NCBI GenBank assembly: GCA_958299035.1
Contig: CATQJL010000001.1
Location: 78,947,594-79,011,593, forward strand
DNA: 64,000 nt
From: Cylicocyclus nassatus
Taxonomy: Eukaryota > Nematoda > Chromadorea > Rhabditida > Strongylidae
Direction of reading: 5' to 3'
Shown: positions 1 through 11,371 of the stretch, piece after piece
Numbering within the stretch: position 1 is the first letter of the stretch
How the letters are laid out: every line of letters starts with the position of its first letter
The notes under the pieces: generated by a model
What the model was told of the DNA's origin: nothing
The model's database searches: none
Seen by the model: the letters and a program-made list of their open reading frames with translations, nothing else
Position numbers and translations under genes: made by a program

Positions 1-1071
1 TGTGTTCTCAAGAGTTACACTTGAATCTGTTTTACCTGCAATCCAAGCAAATCAAATTTGGTCCAAAAGAAAGGAGTAGCAAGTATTTTCGTTGGAAAGA
101 ATTGCGAGAATTGTTACCGTGGCGTTCTAGTAAAACGCCTCGTCATTATTGTTACTAGAGAAACCACGTGTTTCTTGGAAAACAATGCTGAATACGTTTG
201 ATTTTGAGACAAAGTGGGAGTGAAGGCACCCACGCCTCTCCCTCCTCCCCCTTCATCTCTCTGTCCACATCACAAATGACACTGATACATAAGAAAAGAC
301 AAGTACATATTAGTGACTAATGTAAAAAGCCTCTAGCATACGCAGAAGGAAGTGGACAGCAAAAAAATAATAAAAAAGTTAAAGTATGAAGACACATCGA
401 TGTGAGAAGAAACTTCCATTCGCGTTCAAAATTCTTGGTATTTGTGCAATGAAGGCTGGCCAACCCGATACAGATTCGAACTTTATCTTCCGGAGCAGAC
501 ATCTAAGGTTCTAGATAATCTCATCATTACACCTCTCGTAACCGTCGGCAACGTTCATGAAGGCCACAAAGCATTTGCAGCATTGATCTAATTGTACTTG
601 CAAGCAGAAGGTTTTTGCACAACTCAAGGTCACGCTTAATTGTCTTGACGCCCTTGCACTTGATGCTGCTAATTTGTTATGCAAATGACCATTCTGCGTT
701 ACCACAATCAAAAGAACGACTTCGTTTACTTGGGGGCTAAGCCTTTTATAAGGGCGTAATGGAAGGAGATGTGGCTTCTGTAGAATTTTGAATGGGGTTG
801 AAATTGTTTGAAAAGTGCTTACTCTAAAAGTTTCCTCAATTAGAGTCAGAGTAGAATTACCCCGGTTTAGTAGAAATACAGGTACTTTTCCGTTACCCGG
901 ACCCATTTTTCTAAAGAAGGAAATTGCTTCTTTGCTGGTAATATATCTGATCCCAACCTCGAAAAAATTAATGTCAATCTTCTGCCACTGTCAAAAAAAA
1001 ACTTGTCATTGTTTACATGTTTAACAGGTTTTACCAAGAGTTTGTATTACTCTACCATAGTTCCCTTAGTT
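1..1071. other. AT-rich stretch, no gene recognised
   Basis: No convincing exon is seen. A 131-codon open frame on the minus strand (906 down to 511) is cysteine-rich at its end, but its length is expected by chance in a window this size. The motif at 876-905 (GTACTTTTCCGTTACCCGGA core) recurs inverted at 2107-2131, so part of this stretch is repeat-derived. Confidence 0.5.
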
Positions 1072-1072
1072 A

Positions 1073-1486
1073 AAGGCGGTGTCTCACCAAAGTTGAGGTC
1101 GCGCGGATTTTCACATATTCTATTATAGGGACCTCTAAATAGGCCATTGCAACAAGTCCCACTCAATTTGACCCCCTCCACGCTGTGAAAAATTCGCTCA
1201 AAGTGGTACGCGGAGAGCGACTTGGTACGCGCGGACGACTCTTTCGGTCTCCCCCCTTACGCGTTTAAACATGTCCCTTCACTTGGCACCCACCTCCCCT
1301 CTGTTGCTACCACTGTGGCTGAGGCTGAAGTTGGAAGGTACAACTCGTCCACGTTACTTCCACGGGGCCTCCAGAAAACGGGGTTTCTGGGAACTTCGTG
1401 CGATTTTAAGCCCATACGGTGCTAGACAGGGTCTGACAGGCTTGCAAAATGCAAAAAACAACTAAATTTTGGTGAGACACTGCCTT
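1073..1486. repeat. MITE with AAGGCRGTGTC-type terminal inverted repeats
   Basis: The left end AAGGCGGTGTCTCACCAAA is mirrored at the right end by TTTGGTGAGACACTGCCTT, and both ends abut TA. Length is 414 bp with no transposase frame, so it is non-autonomous. The interior carries a block (about 1341-1395) with the core GAAAACGGGGTTT that recurs near 23836, 36227, 43282 and, inverted, 62336. Confidence 0.8.
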
Positions 1487-1488
1487 TA

Positions 1489-3355
1489 AGAAGGCACGAA
1501 AAAATTCAGGACCAAAGCAATGCTGAGCCGTCCCCAAATTAGTCATTGTGTAATACAATGCCATTAGGAGCACAAGTTACAGTTGTGCTTGCTTGAATCT
1601 ACTCCGTTTTTCAGTCAACAATGACCCCACTTTTGATTTAACGATTTCAATAATGAAGATTGTTTCAATGATAATGTCATCCTGTTATCAATAAACAGAT
1701 TAGAGTTACCCAAATTAGAGAATTGTGCTAGATATTCATCATCTAAGTGGAGAAACAAGCAGTAGCAAGGCACTTCGCGCTGTCATTCATATTCTTCGTG
1801 GCTAAATTCGCATGGCCGAAAGAGTTCAAGGTCAAGACATTTTTATATTATTTAAAAGCGATCAAGGTGTTCTAGTATTATTTTTAGATTGCTTTACTCT
1901 CATAGAAAACAGTTAAACAGCTTTTAGGTGATCACAAATGCTTTTTACCTCAACGGGAATGATTTCGGAGAAAACATGTCAAAAAATTGGAAATGGACCA
2001 AAACCTGTCATTTTTTCCCTAAAATGGGTCAGGGAAGCAGTCCTAATGTAATCTAAAAAAACTGTCCCTGGGCTAAAGAACCCTTTTTCGAGAGTTTTTC
2101 GAAAAATTGGGTCCGGATAACGGAAAAGTACCGAAATATACGATGTTAATTTTATGACTATGTTCAAAAGTTATGTGGTGTTAATAGTTAGTGACTTCTT
2201 CTGTATGCAAAGTGGGGTCATCATGAAAAAAATGAGCCAGTGAAAAGTATTAAACGTTATCTTCGGATTACCTCTGCAAAATGCACTATATCAAATTAGA
2301 TTTGTGGAGTAAAATGTATCAAGGCTAAAGCTCAAATTTGTCAAGGTGACGGTTGCATCTCTCCTGCCCCATGAGTACGATAGTTAAGGCGTGCCGCCGC
2401 AGTCGCTCCAGGACCTCCCTTGGTTGGCGCCTAGCTAAACGATAAGGTCAGTTTGCAGCGTGTCTGTTTTCGACCGCTTTCTGTTCTGTTTTGAAGACAG
2501 CTAGTGAAGTATGGACAAACTTCACTTTTGAACTTTTTTCAGGCGACGGACGTGGTTTCCAGACGATGACGAGTGTCAACTAAGAATAAGTGCGGATTAA
2601 AACCCATTTTTTGAGTCATATTTGAAGTTAATCTCAGGTAAGACTGAACAAATCAAGAAAGTTGCTTCACGTCCTGGAGACACGCAATGGAATTGTATGG
2701 TGGAGCTCCAAGACAACTGCATGCTCATTTCGTCGAAAAGTTAAACTCATTGAAAATGATATTGAAAGTGCGCCTAAATGGAGGTGGGAAGAGTGAAAAC
2801 TTTGCACGGAGCAAAACGAGAACGAGGAAAACCGATGTTCTTGTGTGACAATATGATGCTATTAGTTGTTGCTATGCTGCAATACTGATAAAGCCGCTTA
2901 ATCATTCGATGGCCAACTGCCGAGATTTTTTCTATGAAGCTTCTCAAATTTAGCATGTGCTGTTTGGGTAATTTAATGAGAGATAAGTAAATCGGACATA
3001 GACCTTCTTTACCGCTATACTAATGCATAGAAGCTCTTGCATTTGAAAACCTTTCTTTTTTTTCTCACTAGCTGATGTAACTTGAAGCTGTATGGTATCG
3101 TTTGCATTTGCAGCCGTGAAGCTTCTAGGAGGATATAGCTGCAGCAAAAAATTGCTCTAATGGAAAGCATTGCACTCGTAGGACTGCAACGAAAGTGTTA
3201 CGCAAAGCAGAAATCTTATACTGGCTTTTTACAATGTTGGGGGCTTCCTCAAATGACTTTTGTGGGATAAGAAAACGTTTTTGTGTTTGTGCAACTAAAG
3301 TCGGTGACTTTGAAGGCATCATTTACTAAAAAACAGTCGAGTCCATTGCACTCAT
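1489..3355. other. intergenic sequence with weak exon candidates
   Basis: Mostly AT-rich sequence. Overlapping short minus-strand open frames lie at 2774-3322, one starting with two ATGs at the 3322 end. They read like protein but have no clear splice boundaries and no recognisable domain. One small terminal-exon candidate at 2543-2600 is listed separately. Confidence 0.4.
2543..2600 (+). CDS. possible terminal exon, unknown protein
   Basis: A near-consensus nematode 3' splice site (AACTTTTTTCAG, ending at 2542) is followed by an 18-codon open frame ending RRTWFPDDDECQLRISAD and a TAA stop. The composition is protein-like, but the piece is very short, no upstream exon was found and no family is recognised. 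It could be chance. Confidence 0.2.
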
Positions 3356-3794
3356 AAGGAGAGCTACCTTATTAGCTTGGCCTTTTCGAGGGACATAATA
3401 TATGCTCCGAATCAGCTTCAAACGCTGATTCCAAATATGCTATTCCTAGCTGCCGCACACCATTCCGAAGCAAGTTATGGGCTTTTCCCTACGCAAAATT
3501 GGCATACTACTAAACATGGAATGACTGCCTGTCGATAAAAATCTGCAAGAAAAAGTTGCTGAGATATTGAAATAATACAAATCCAATCTTTTCTCACTAA
3601 AAAGAAGCTCAGAGCAAGCGTATTAGCACTTAAGTACTAATGCCGTAATGCCTATGATTCGATGAGTATGCCAATTTCGCGCAGGAAAATACCCATAAGT
3701 CGCTTCGGAATGGTGCTCGGCAGCTAGGAATAGCATACTTTGATAATGTATATGACCCTTGCCAAAAGGCCGACCTAAGTTAGGTAGCTTCCCT
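3356..3794. repeat. foldback element
   Basis: Long imperfect inverted repeat. The best arms are 3436-3513 and 3660-3745, sharing for example CTAGCTGCCG with its complement CGGCAGCTAG. The outer ends (AGCTACCTTATTAGCTTGGCC against GGCCGACCTAAGTTAGGTAGC) also pair. No coding capacity. Confidence 0.75.
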
Positions 3795-4074
3795 TGTTAG
3801 AATCAGCTCTCCAAAAAAGTGCGAAAACTCTACTTAGATCATTTTGGGTCAATGTCCAAATGCCAGTTTATATCTGGCTTGAAACCTTGACGGTGTAGTG
3901 CAGCAGCACATGGAACATAAATGACTTATTCTTTTCTTTGCCACCAGCAATGCAATCAGAAGAGGTTAAACCGAAATGGAAAAAATCTGTACTGTAACGG
4001 AAGTAGAATTTATCACGCATCAAAAAAGCTCATTCTTATAAAGGCTGATGCATGATAAAGGCGCACAAGCAGCA

Positions 4075-4266
4075 TTAGTTGAGCGGGCGCGAACGTTGCG
4101 CGCGCGTATTTTCACCATTGTAAATCCTGCGCCTCATGCGCTCTGCGGCTAACGAAACCGCGTTCGCTTCTAAAGATATTGCGCCTTCGTCATGCAGCAG
4201 CCTATACTTTGTTGGATCGAAAGTTACTCTGCCGATGGTTTTTTTGCTCACGCATTTTATCACACT
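4075..4266 (-). CDS. candidate terminal exon, unknown basic protein
   Basis: On the minus strand a pyrimidine-rich tract and CAG acceptor (4267-4269) precede a 63-codon open frame ending in TAA at 4075. The translation has protein-like composition, with segments such as KKTIGRVTFDPTKYRLLHDE and AERMRRRIYNGENTRAQRS, and a basic C-terminus. No domain is recognised and no upstream exon was found. Codons are more GC-rich than the surroundings, which also keeps the opposite strand open, so a strand error is possible. The coding call is tentative. Confidence 0.3.
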   Translation of the reverse strand, partial: SVIKCVSKKTIGRVTFDPTKYRLLHDEGAISLEANAVSLAAERMRRRIYNGENTRAQRSRPLN

Positions 4267-4500
4267 CTGTTCGTTAAAAAAAAGTTCTGCACAATATTCA
4301 GTGGCAGTATCCGCAGAGCTATACTAGGCGTCATAGTCCTCAAATAAATAGTCCCTTTGTGTAAACGCACCACTTTCGGCATCTGCAGTGGCAATAGCAG
4401 ATTATAAGAGACGAAAGTTTTTCCAGCTCCATGCAATCGTCTTCATGTTACGTTTTTCATTTTTTCACACTGCATAGCTTAACAAAGATTGTGACTCTAA

Positions 4501-4640
4501 GGCCCGAATGCACTAACATCCCTGCGGCGAGGGGAGCGACGTCCCCAATGATGTAAAAGTCGTAGCGGCGTCCGCACGCGACCCCTTCATAATGGGGGAT
4601 GCCGCTCCCCTCGCCGCAGGGATGTTAGTGCATACGGCCC
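4501..4640. repeat. 140-bp hairpin MITE, TAA target duplication
   Basis: Arms of about 38 bp (4501-4538 and 4602-4640) pair almost perfectly around a short GC-rich loop. TAA flanks both ends (4498-4500 and 4641-4643). The terminal sequence (GGGCCG.ATGCACTAACATCC) and TAA duplication resemble PIF/Harbinger-type MITEs; that family assignment is inference. Confidence 0.85.
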
Positions 4641-4701
4641 TAAGCGCCGCATGCACTAACCCTCCCCCCCCCTCCCCGCTGGGGAGGGGATCGCAGCTTA
4701 A
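4641..4701. repeat. fragment of the same MITE family
   Basis: One terminus (GCGCCGCATGCACTAACC) and a GC-rich inner piece lie squeezed between two complete elements. It ends in GATCGCAGCTTAA, also found just inside the terminus of the 4702 element. It looks like a truncated copy or an internally deleted relic. Confidence 0.6.
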
Positions 4702-5383
4702 GGGCCGCATGCATTAACATCCCCGCGGGAAGGGGATCGCAGCTTAAAAGAAAGCTTTATATTTCGAAACTCCAGATACATGGATTAAACGTTGTGTACC
4801 AATCCGTAGGTATTCCTACTACCCTTCACTATGACAATGTTGAACAGGAGCGAGAAGCTGTACGAACCGCATTTTCCAGCTTTTGTATGATCCCTGATGA
4901 TCCCCGGCGCTTTTCTTTAAAGTCATTTTTCTTTCTCCGAAGTTAACGAAAACCTTCCAAAGTTGTAATGAACATCAAACACAACAGTGCTAAGCATGTT
5001 GCTGATGAGAACAAATGAGTTTTTGAAAAGTCGAATTTTTCGGTAAACTTCAAATTTCGACCTGTGGATCATCGAAAATTTCATGACTTCAAAACATCAT
5101 TTGTTCTTATCAGCAACATGCTTAGGATTGTCGGGTTAGATAATCTGCACAACTTTGGAGGTTCTTCGTTAACTTCGGAGAAAGAAAATGACTTGAAAAG
5201 CGCCGGGGATTATCAGGGATCATACAAAAGCTGAAAAATGCGGTTCGTACAGCTTCTCGCTCCTCTTCAACATGTTCATAATGAAGGGTAATAGGAATAC
5301 TTAAAGGTATCTGGAGTTTCGAAATATAAAGCTTTCTTTTAAGCTGCGATCCCCTGCCCGCGGGGATGTTAGTGATGCGGCCC
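4702..5383. repeat. 682-bp foldback of the GGGCCGCATGC family
   Basis: Arms of about 300 bp (4702-5010 and 5075-5383) pair along most of their length, with TAA at 4699-4701 and 5384-5386. Inside are the markers AAGCTTTATATTTCGAAACTCC and AGCATGTTGCTGATGAGAAC. Diverged relatives are the 62540-63507 block and its partial counterpart at 39130-39945. Confidence 0.85.
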
Positions 5384-5386
5384 TAA

Positions 5387-5927
5387 GTCTGCTAGTCTTT
5401 TCTCACACTGCAAAAGTGGCGCAATCAAAAAGCAATTGTTGGAATGAAGACGAATGTGGACAATTGTTAGAGTAATATGATATTGCACCAAAATCTCCTC
5501 ACATTCATTACTTTCTTCTTTTGAAGGAACCGCTTATTTTGTTCGATCTTAGAGAATAGGAATTATATACTTTCCATTAGCATAGTGTAGAAGCTGATAA
5601 AGAGAAATGACCAACTATACAAAGTTTTGCAAAAGAGGGACATTCAATCTGTTTACCCTAGCTTGATCCTATCCTCTCCTGAATATTATCTACTCTTCCA
5701 ATCAACAAAAAAAAATCAGTGGCGAACGTGTATCTCTATGAATAGTTGTAATCATAGGACTTTTCAATTGACTTTTTGAACTTGTCTAAAATCAAACTTC
5801 TAGCATGTATTAAAAAAACTACATCTGTCATTCATAGCCTAGCTTTCAAGCATTATTGGAGCACATGTATTTTTGGCGCAAAACTTATGTATCAGTTCAA
5901 TATCAGTGGATCTTTGTAAACCTATCA
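5387..5927. other. AT-rich intergenic sequence
   Basis: No repeat structure or exon was recognised in this stretch. Confidence 0.5.
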
Positions 5928-6167
5928 TTAATAAAAAGACTCATAAGTATCTTTGGAATCATGGGATTCATTATGTAAACTCTTTGATGTTTCACTGTTC
6001 TTAGCAGCAGAAGCATTCCCCATCGAAGCCAAATGTGACAAGTGGAAATTGCCAAAAACACAAAAAAGCACGGACAATGCGATCAATCCGAAAAAGTAAT
6101 GTGCCTGTGCAGTTTTGAATTGCTTCTGCTCTTCAAGCAACGCATCACGAATAAAATATGGCTGCAT
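5928..6167 (-). CDS. 79-residue single-pass membrane protein, unknown
   Basis: An ATG at 6167 opens an 80-codon frame ending in TAA at 5928. An in-frame TAA lies shortly upstream of the ATG. The N-terminus (MQPYFIRDALLEEQKQFKTA) is amphipathic and charged. Residues about 24-43 form one hydrophobic helix (YFFGLIALSVLFCVFGNF). The tail is hydrophilic, rich in Ser, Asn and Lys. This is a typical topology for a small type II or tail-type membrane protein. No family is recognised. It may be an intronless gene or the only coding exon of one. Codon use is mixed and protein-like, making this one of the best short frames in the window, but there is no comparative support. Confidence 0.4.
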   Translation of the reverse strand: MQPYFIRDALLEEQKQFKTAQAHYFFGLIALSVLFCVFGNFHLSHLASMGNASAAKNSETSKSLHNESHDSKDTYESFY

Positions 6168-6373
6168 GTTACACAAGAGAGGCAAAAAGCGTTAAGGGAT
6201 TTTTATCAGAGCCTTCTTGGAATGAAAATGGTCTGTCATCATTCTCGAAACATCGACAGTTTGAAGTAATATCATGATGGTCTCTTGTGGCGAACGAGGA
6301 GATTGGGGACCTTCCAACGAATGCATACAAATACAAGTTTGTTATCATTCCACCCCACTGCTTTACATACAGT

Positions 6374-6566
6374 TCATGAATGAATGAATGAATGAATGGA
6401 AAGAATGAATAAATGAATGAATGAATGAATGAATGGAATGAAGAATGAATGAATGAATAAATGAATGGAAAGAATGAATGAATGAATGAATGAATGAATG
6501 AATGAATGAATGAATGAATGAATGAATGAATGAATGAATGAATGGAAAGAATGAATAAATGAATGG
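6374..6566. repeat. AATG/GAAT microsatellite
   Basis: About 190 bp of tandem GAAT with occasional AAAG and AAAT variants. It keeps long open frames on both strands that should not be read as protein. Confidence 0.95.
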
Positions 6567-6613
6567 TATCTCTCAAATAATTGATTAGAAATAACGAGGG
6601 TAAGTGATCTGCC

Positions 6614-7246
6614 CAGACAATTGCATCGGAAGGTCCGCGGCCTCGAAGCGTGTTACAGGGAGCACCGCGGGCCTTGAAATTTCAGCCTCACACGTCGCGG
6701 CCCACGTATATTTTTACCGGGAGCACTGCCGCCAAAGATGAACTTGGGAAAAGATTATCGGGAGAGTTGCGGCCCAACCACATCACTCGACGGGCCGCGA
6801 GCCTTATCAAAGGCCGCACTTCTTACACGCTGTAGGTTAAGGCGCAAACCGCGTGAGGTACGCAACGGTGGGGCTATCCTAAGTGTTTATGAGGTTGGGT
6901 ATCGCTTCTCGATTTGATCCTATGTGAAAAGTTGAGTTTTCATGCTTACGAAATGAACTCCAACAGTCGGACTAGTGTTATTGCGGAAAGTAGATGATGT
7001 CGACAAATGAGCAAACAAATAGCTCAATTTGCACTCAAGTAGTCATCATGAAAGACGAGCTAAAGGGTCCATTCACTTTTCCTAAGCCTTACAAGCACGC
7101 TAATCGGGTCAACTACATGTCTTGAAGGGGCTTATAGGACGCGCCGGTGGTCACTTATCGGGTCCGATATCGGTTTACCGGGCATCTCGCGGCATGGATG
7201 TTTGCTGGTTGGGCAAGCCCCGCGAACTTCCCGATGCAACTGTCTG
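6614..7246. repeat. 633-bp MITE with CAGACARTTGCATCGG ends
   Basis: The left end CAGACAATTGCATCGGAAGG and the right end (complement CAGACAGTTGCATCGGGAAG) pair over about 27 bp. The interior has repeated GC-rich CGCGGCC motifs. No clear target duplication is seen. The family is not recognised. Confidence 0.7.
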
Positions 7247-7674
7247 AGTGCACACAAAGCGTCAGTAATGTTTTCTAGGGATTATATGTAGAGTTAAGGC
7301 TGCGCATAGAGCTTGCCCATGCACGCACCGCCGTGCCAGTGCCGTGCCAGCAATATACCAGAGCCGTAATAGTGTGTGCCAAAAACAAGTGGGGAGGCTT
7401 TGTAGTTACTGACCGATTTCCGGCGCGACACTAGCATTGCACTAGCATGGCGCTGGTGCAGGGAATCTTAGATACATAGATAAACTAGATAAACTTTTGT
7501 AAAAATGGCCTAGGTACAGTCTTATACTGATATGAACTCATCCACGCTACTCAGCTTTTGGAGCAGAAACTCAAAACCATTATGAATTGATATATGCTCT
7601 TCCAAATCATGCTTGTTTGCATGCCCATCACCCACTTGCTGGAGTATTTTTCTAAATTGAGTTCCATTGTATAA

Positions 7675-7676
<2 letters not shown>

Positions 7677-7736
<60 letters not shown>

Positions 7737-8119
7737 TGGCGTACCGAGGGGGGGGGCGGGGGGGGGGGGGGGCGCGCCCCCCATGGTTCGCGAAATTTTT
7801 GAATCTTACTTATATGGGTTATAAAAATGTGCAAGTGACTTGTTTATTTTTGTAAATAATTGAAATAATTTTTGAAAATTTTTAAAAATTCAAATTAGCC
7901 TTGTAAAAAAATTTTTTTCGGGGGCGTGGCTGACGCCACGCCCCCTTTTTCCAGATTTTAGGGGTCGGGGACCCGCAAAAATTTTGAGAAGCACCCCCAA
8001 AATTTTTTCGGAGTGCGTGGCTAACGCCACGCACCTTCTTTAGAAAAAAATTTTTGTCGCGCCCCCCCCCCCGAGCCGAAATCCTGGGTACGCCACTGAT
8101 ATATATATATATATATATA
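7677..8119. repeat. (TA)n microsatellite split by an insertion
   Basis: Dinucleotide TA runs at 7677-7733 and 8099-8119 are the two halves of one tract, interrupted by the 7734-8098 element. Confidence 0.85.
7734..8098. mobile_element. hAT-like MITE, CAGTGGCGTACC ends
   Basis: The element begins CAGTGGCGTACC and ends GGGTACGCCACTG. It has poly-G and poly-C tracts just inside the ends and two internal hairpins (GGCGTGGC against GCCACGCC) near 7923-7944 and 8015-8031. It sits inside a TA tract. A second copy at 33627-33922 shows an 8-bp target duplication, which supports hAT. Confidence 0.8.
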
Positions 8120-8851
8120 ACTCAAAATTGTGAGTTTGGAGGCTATGTGCGTCATAGAAACGCGCGCCGCTCAACCGATTCAGCTGAAACTTTGCACACA
8201 TACGTTTTCGACCCCTGCGCAGATGATAGGCTACTTTTTGCGGCGATTCGTTGGGTCCTTCTATCGATTTATTTATTTGTTTGCGTTTTTCTAAAGAATG
8301 GAAGACTTATCATGTTTGACCAAGCATTTTCTCATTGTCATGTAAAGGAGAAGCGATGAAGTTCATTTCTACCTCAGGATCACGAGGATGCAGTGAATCG
8401 AAATGGGCGCCGCAAGGTAGGTCATTCGTATGAAAAAACGGGGGGGGGGAGGGGTGCAGTGCGGTAGTTTTGCTGGCAACCGATCATCTACCTCATCTAT
8501 GAAAAATACCCCGGGCTGGACCGGGGAAGCCAACTAGTGGCAATATATTATTCATACTATCAAGAAAGTTGTACCAAGCTACAATACAGAGTCACTGTAT
8601 CTGAAAGCATCAACTCATGCGAGACAGTTGATGTGAAAACAACGTAAGGCATCATTGTTTGAAATCAAGACAATGGAACAGTGGAAACTGTTGTTCACTA
8701 TAAGGGTAAAAATTATCGTAATATCTAGTTGAAGTGGAAATTTTGATCATAGATGTTCTACAACATCAACTAGATCATGCGAGAATGAATGTTTAATTCT
8801 ATGTTTATTTGAGAGTGTGCCATATGATAGCTGCTACCACATCCGCATGTA
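8120..8851. other. repeat-derived sequence, no gene
   Basis: The block at 8150-8230 (CTCAACCGATTCAGCTGAAA) is a motif that resembles one at 41690-41720. The rest, including a short poly-G run near 8442, holds nothing recognised. Confidence 0.4.
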
Positions 8852-9514
8852 CAGGGTATAAGTAAGTACACACTTTTCAATGGACAATACCTCTCTTCCC
8901 AATGGGTCTTTTTTACCAGGTAAGTACCATTGTGTAGGGAAGGCTTTAACTTAGATTTACAGTATCGAGCGAACCACCGATCGCTTTTCGTTACTGTAAG
9001 ATTACAGTAAGAACTTTCAGGATGTGAACCATTGTGAAATATGCAATCTGACAAGATTTTTTCCAAAAAAAAATCTGAAAAATCGTGTAGGAGAGTTTCC
9101 GCGCACGCTAATTTCACTACACAACTTTTTACAAGTGTTTTCAGCTTTTTGGCGGTATAATCACATTTCTGACAAAAACCGGGAATTCGGTTACTACGGT
9201 TACCGGGGGTAACTTTGAAAAGAAGCATCACGGTAAAGTGGAAATTTCAGATTCTTCAGCGGCTTCCATTACCATGGTGTAAGAAATTTGGCTTAGTTGG
9301 TCTTAGGCAGAATATGGCTTCCAGTGGCCTGAAATCCTTGTCGAAGTTCCTACAGTAATCCTACAGTGACTAAGAGCGTACGGTGATTCGCTCGATACTG
9401 TAACTCTAAGATGAAGCCTTCTCTACAGAATGGTACTCAAACGGCGGAAAAAGACACAATGGGAAGAGAGATATCAACAATTGAAAAGTGTGTACTTACT
9501 TTTGGGGCACCCTG
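8852..9514. mobile_element. mariner/Tc1-like non-autonomous foldback
   Basis: The left end CAGGGTATAAGTAAGTACAC and right end (complement CAGGGTGCCCCAAAAGTAAG) share about 35 bp and are flanked by TA at 8850-8851 and 9515-9516. Arms pair further inward (for example the TCGAGCGAA motif). There is no transposase. Long open frames crossing it are not genes. Confidence 0.85.
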
Positions 9515-11070
9515 TATAATGAAGAGTAGTAGCAAAAGAACGAGAAGAGACAAAAGGGACAGTAACTTACTATACCTAATCTCAGAAAATCTTCACTCTT
9601 GGTGTGGTGATTTCCACAAAGACTTTCAGCAATGCAAAGAAAAGTCGTGTTGGTTGCGCAACATCCTTTTTGTACACTAGAATTAAAGTAGTTCACCAAA
9701 GGACCGTTGAATATCAGAGTATGAATGTGTTTGGCTAAAAGGAAACGAGTTTTTCATTCCTCGAAGTGCAAAACTGCGTGGGAGCTATTGGAATCCAGGA
9801 TTTTTCCACTACATGCCTCGCTGAACATGAATAATTTCAGCTCTAGATATACTATATCCAGGAACTAGTCTTCCTCATTCTCAGTACATAGGCTTCATTG
9901 AAATCAGAAAAATTATATGGGCTGAAAGAGGAAGAGGTAAGGTCGTCTTTTCAGTCTGAAAAAAAGGTGTCAAATACTCTAAATATACAGTTGTTGTGAT
10001 TGGGGAAATATGTCAAACTGACTTCGCCGTTTCTTTTATTCTCAACCAATAAACATCTCGAAAAGCACATTTATCTAGTTAATTCATTTTACAATATTGT
10101 AGTTTGCAGACCTCCAAATATTGTTTCAAAACAAATTTGTGAGCAGTGATTTTGTACCTTTGTTTTGGCATATGTATTTTGTGCTATGGAATCTGAGTGA
10201 TGCTACAATTTTGAATATGACTTATATTGTTTTGCCGATTTCGTAAAGTGATATGAGCTTAATTTTAGGCACAGCTCAAATTATAGCTAGTGGATTTTAT
10301 GTACGTTTGATGCAGAGGGCTATATCTCATTTTCTACTTAGATCTAGGATTTTATAGCTCGGAGATGGTACAAAAATAAAGACTGGGGATTCAAAACTTT
10401 GCAACCATGTAGCCTGAAAAACTTGAGCAGAACTATTTTTCCTTGTCCTAGTCAAATTTCCAATTTTTTTTCGTGGTAGCGAAACCGTAAGTGATTGATG
10501 AATATTTTATTGCCTGCTTTGTTTTCTCACTATTAGCCTTATGAATACCAAATTATATCCAGGCATAAGGCCAGAAAGTTTTATTTTCCTCGGCAATCAT
10601 TGTATTTCAAAAAAAACTTGCGAAAGTGAAACGTTCCAGATTTAGCTTCGCTAGAATGAGATCAAAGATCGAATGAGCGGATGACCAGATTAGACCACAC
10701 ACGAGGAAATGACGATGGCAAATATCCCTGCAATGTCAGCAGCAATGTTTAATTTCCGTTGACATTGAGGTGTCGTTAAACTGAGACTGAAGTTCGAGCT
10801 TGGCCCATAGTTTCAAGGGCAGAGAAAGGGGAGAAATCTCGACGAACGTAGCAAACGATTCAATTAGAATTCAAATCAAAACCGAATTTGCCAGTAAGAA
10901 GAGGCAAAAAAATGCGAGAGAATAATTCTTGCTTCATTCGATAAAGCTATTAGCCTAAACCAGCACGTATTTTATAAATAATTCAACATTTTCTGCGTTG
11001 ATAAATACTCAGAAAATAAAGGGGAAACTGCAAAAACTGTTTGTCTCTTGCTTAAGGAAAGCTCTTGACA
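9515..11070. other. AT-rich intergenic sequence
   Basis: No supported exon or repeat was found. Confidence 0.45.
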
Positions 11071-11371
11071 AATGATGTAAAAACAAATTTTATATTAAAA
11101 AATTGAAGAAAAGTGATAGTAAGGATTAGAAGAGCGAAATACTGGTGAAACTTTAGAACTTTAGTAGACCATTTTAACAGGTATCCTTCTGCTCTTGTGC
11201 TATTTCGATTGCACAAATGATAAACAAATTTTACATTAAAAAATTTAGGAATAGGGGTAGTATAGTTTAGAAGAGCGAAATAATGGTAAAAATGATGTAA
11301 AAACAAATTTTACATTAAAAAAATTAATAATAGTGAAACTATAGTTTAGAAGAGCGAAATAATGGTAAAAC
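11071..11371. repeat. three-copy tandem repeat, about 77-80 bp
   Basis: Copies begin near 11071, 11214 and 11291. They share ACAAATTTTAYATTAAAAAA followed by TTTAGAAGAGCGAAATAATGG. The second and third are adjacent; the first is separated by about 65 bp. Confidence 0.8.

Noticed and set aside
6169..6576. 135-codon open frame rich in Ile-His-Ser-Phe
   Set aside because: It is the translation of the AATG microsatellite.
7551..7855. Open frames with Ile-Tyr repeats on both strands
   Set aside because: They are the TA dinucleotide tract and the poly-G edge of a MITE.
8770..9231. 153-codon minus-strand open frame
   Set aside because: Nearly all of it lies in the left arm of the mariner-like foldback; no transposase motif.
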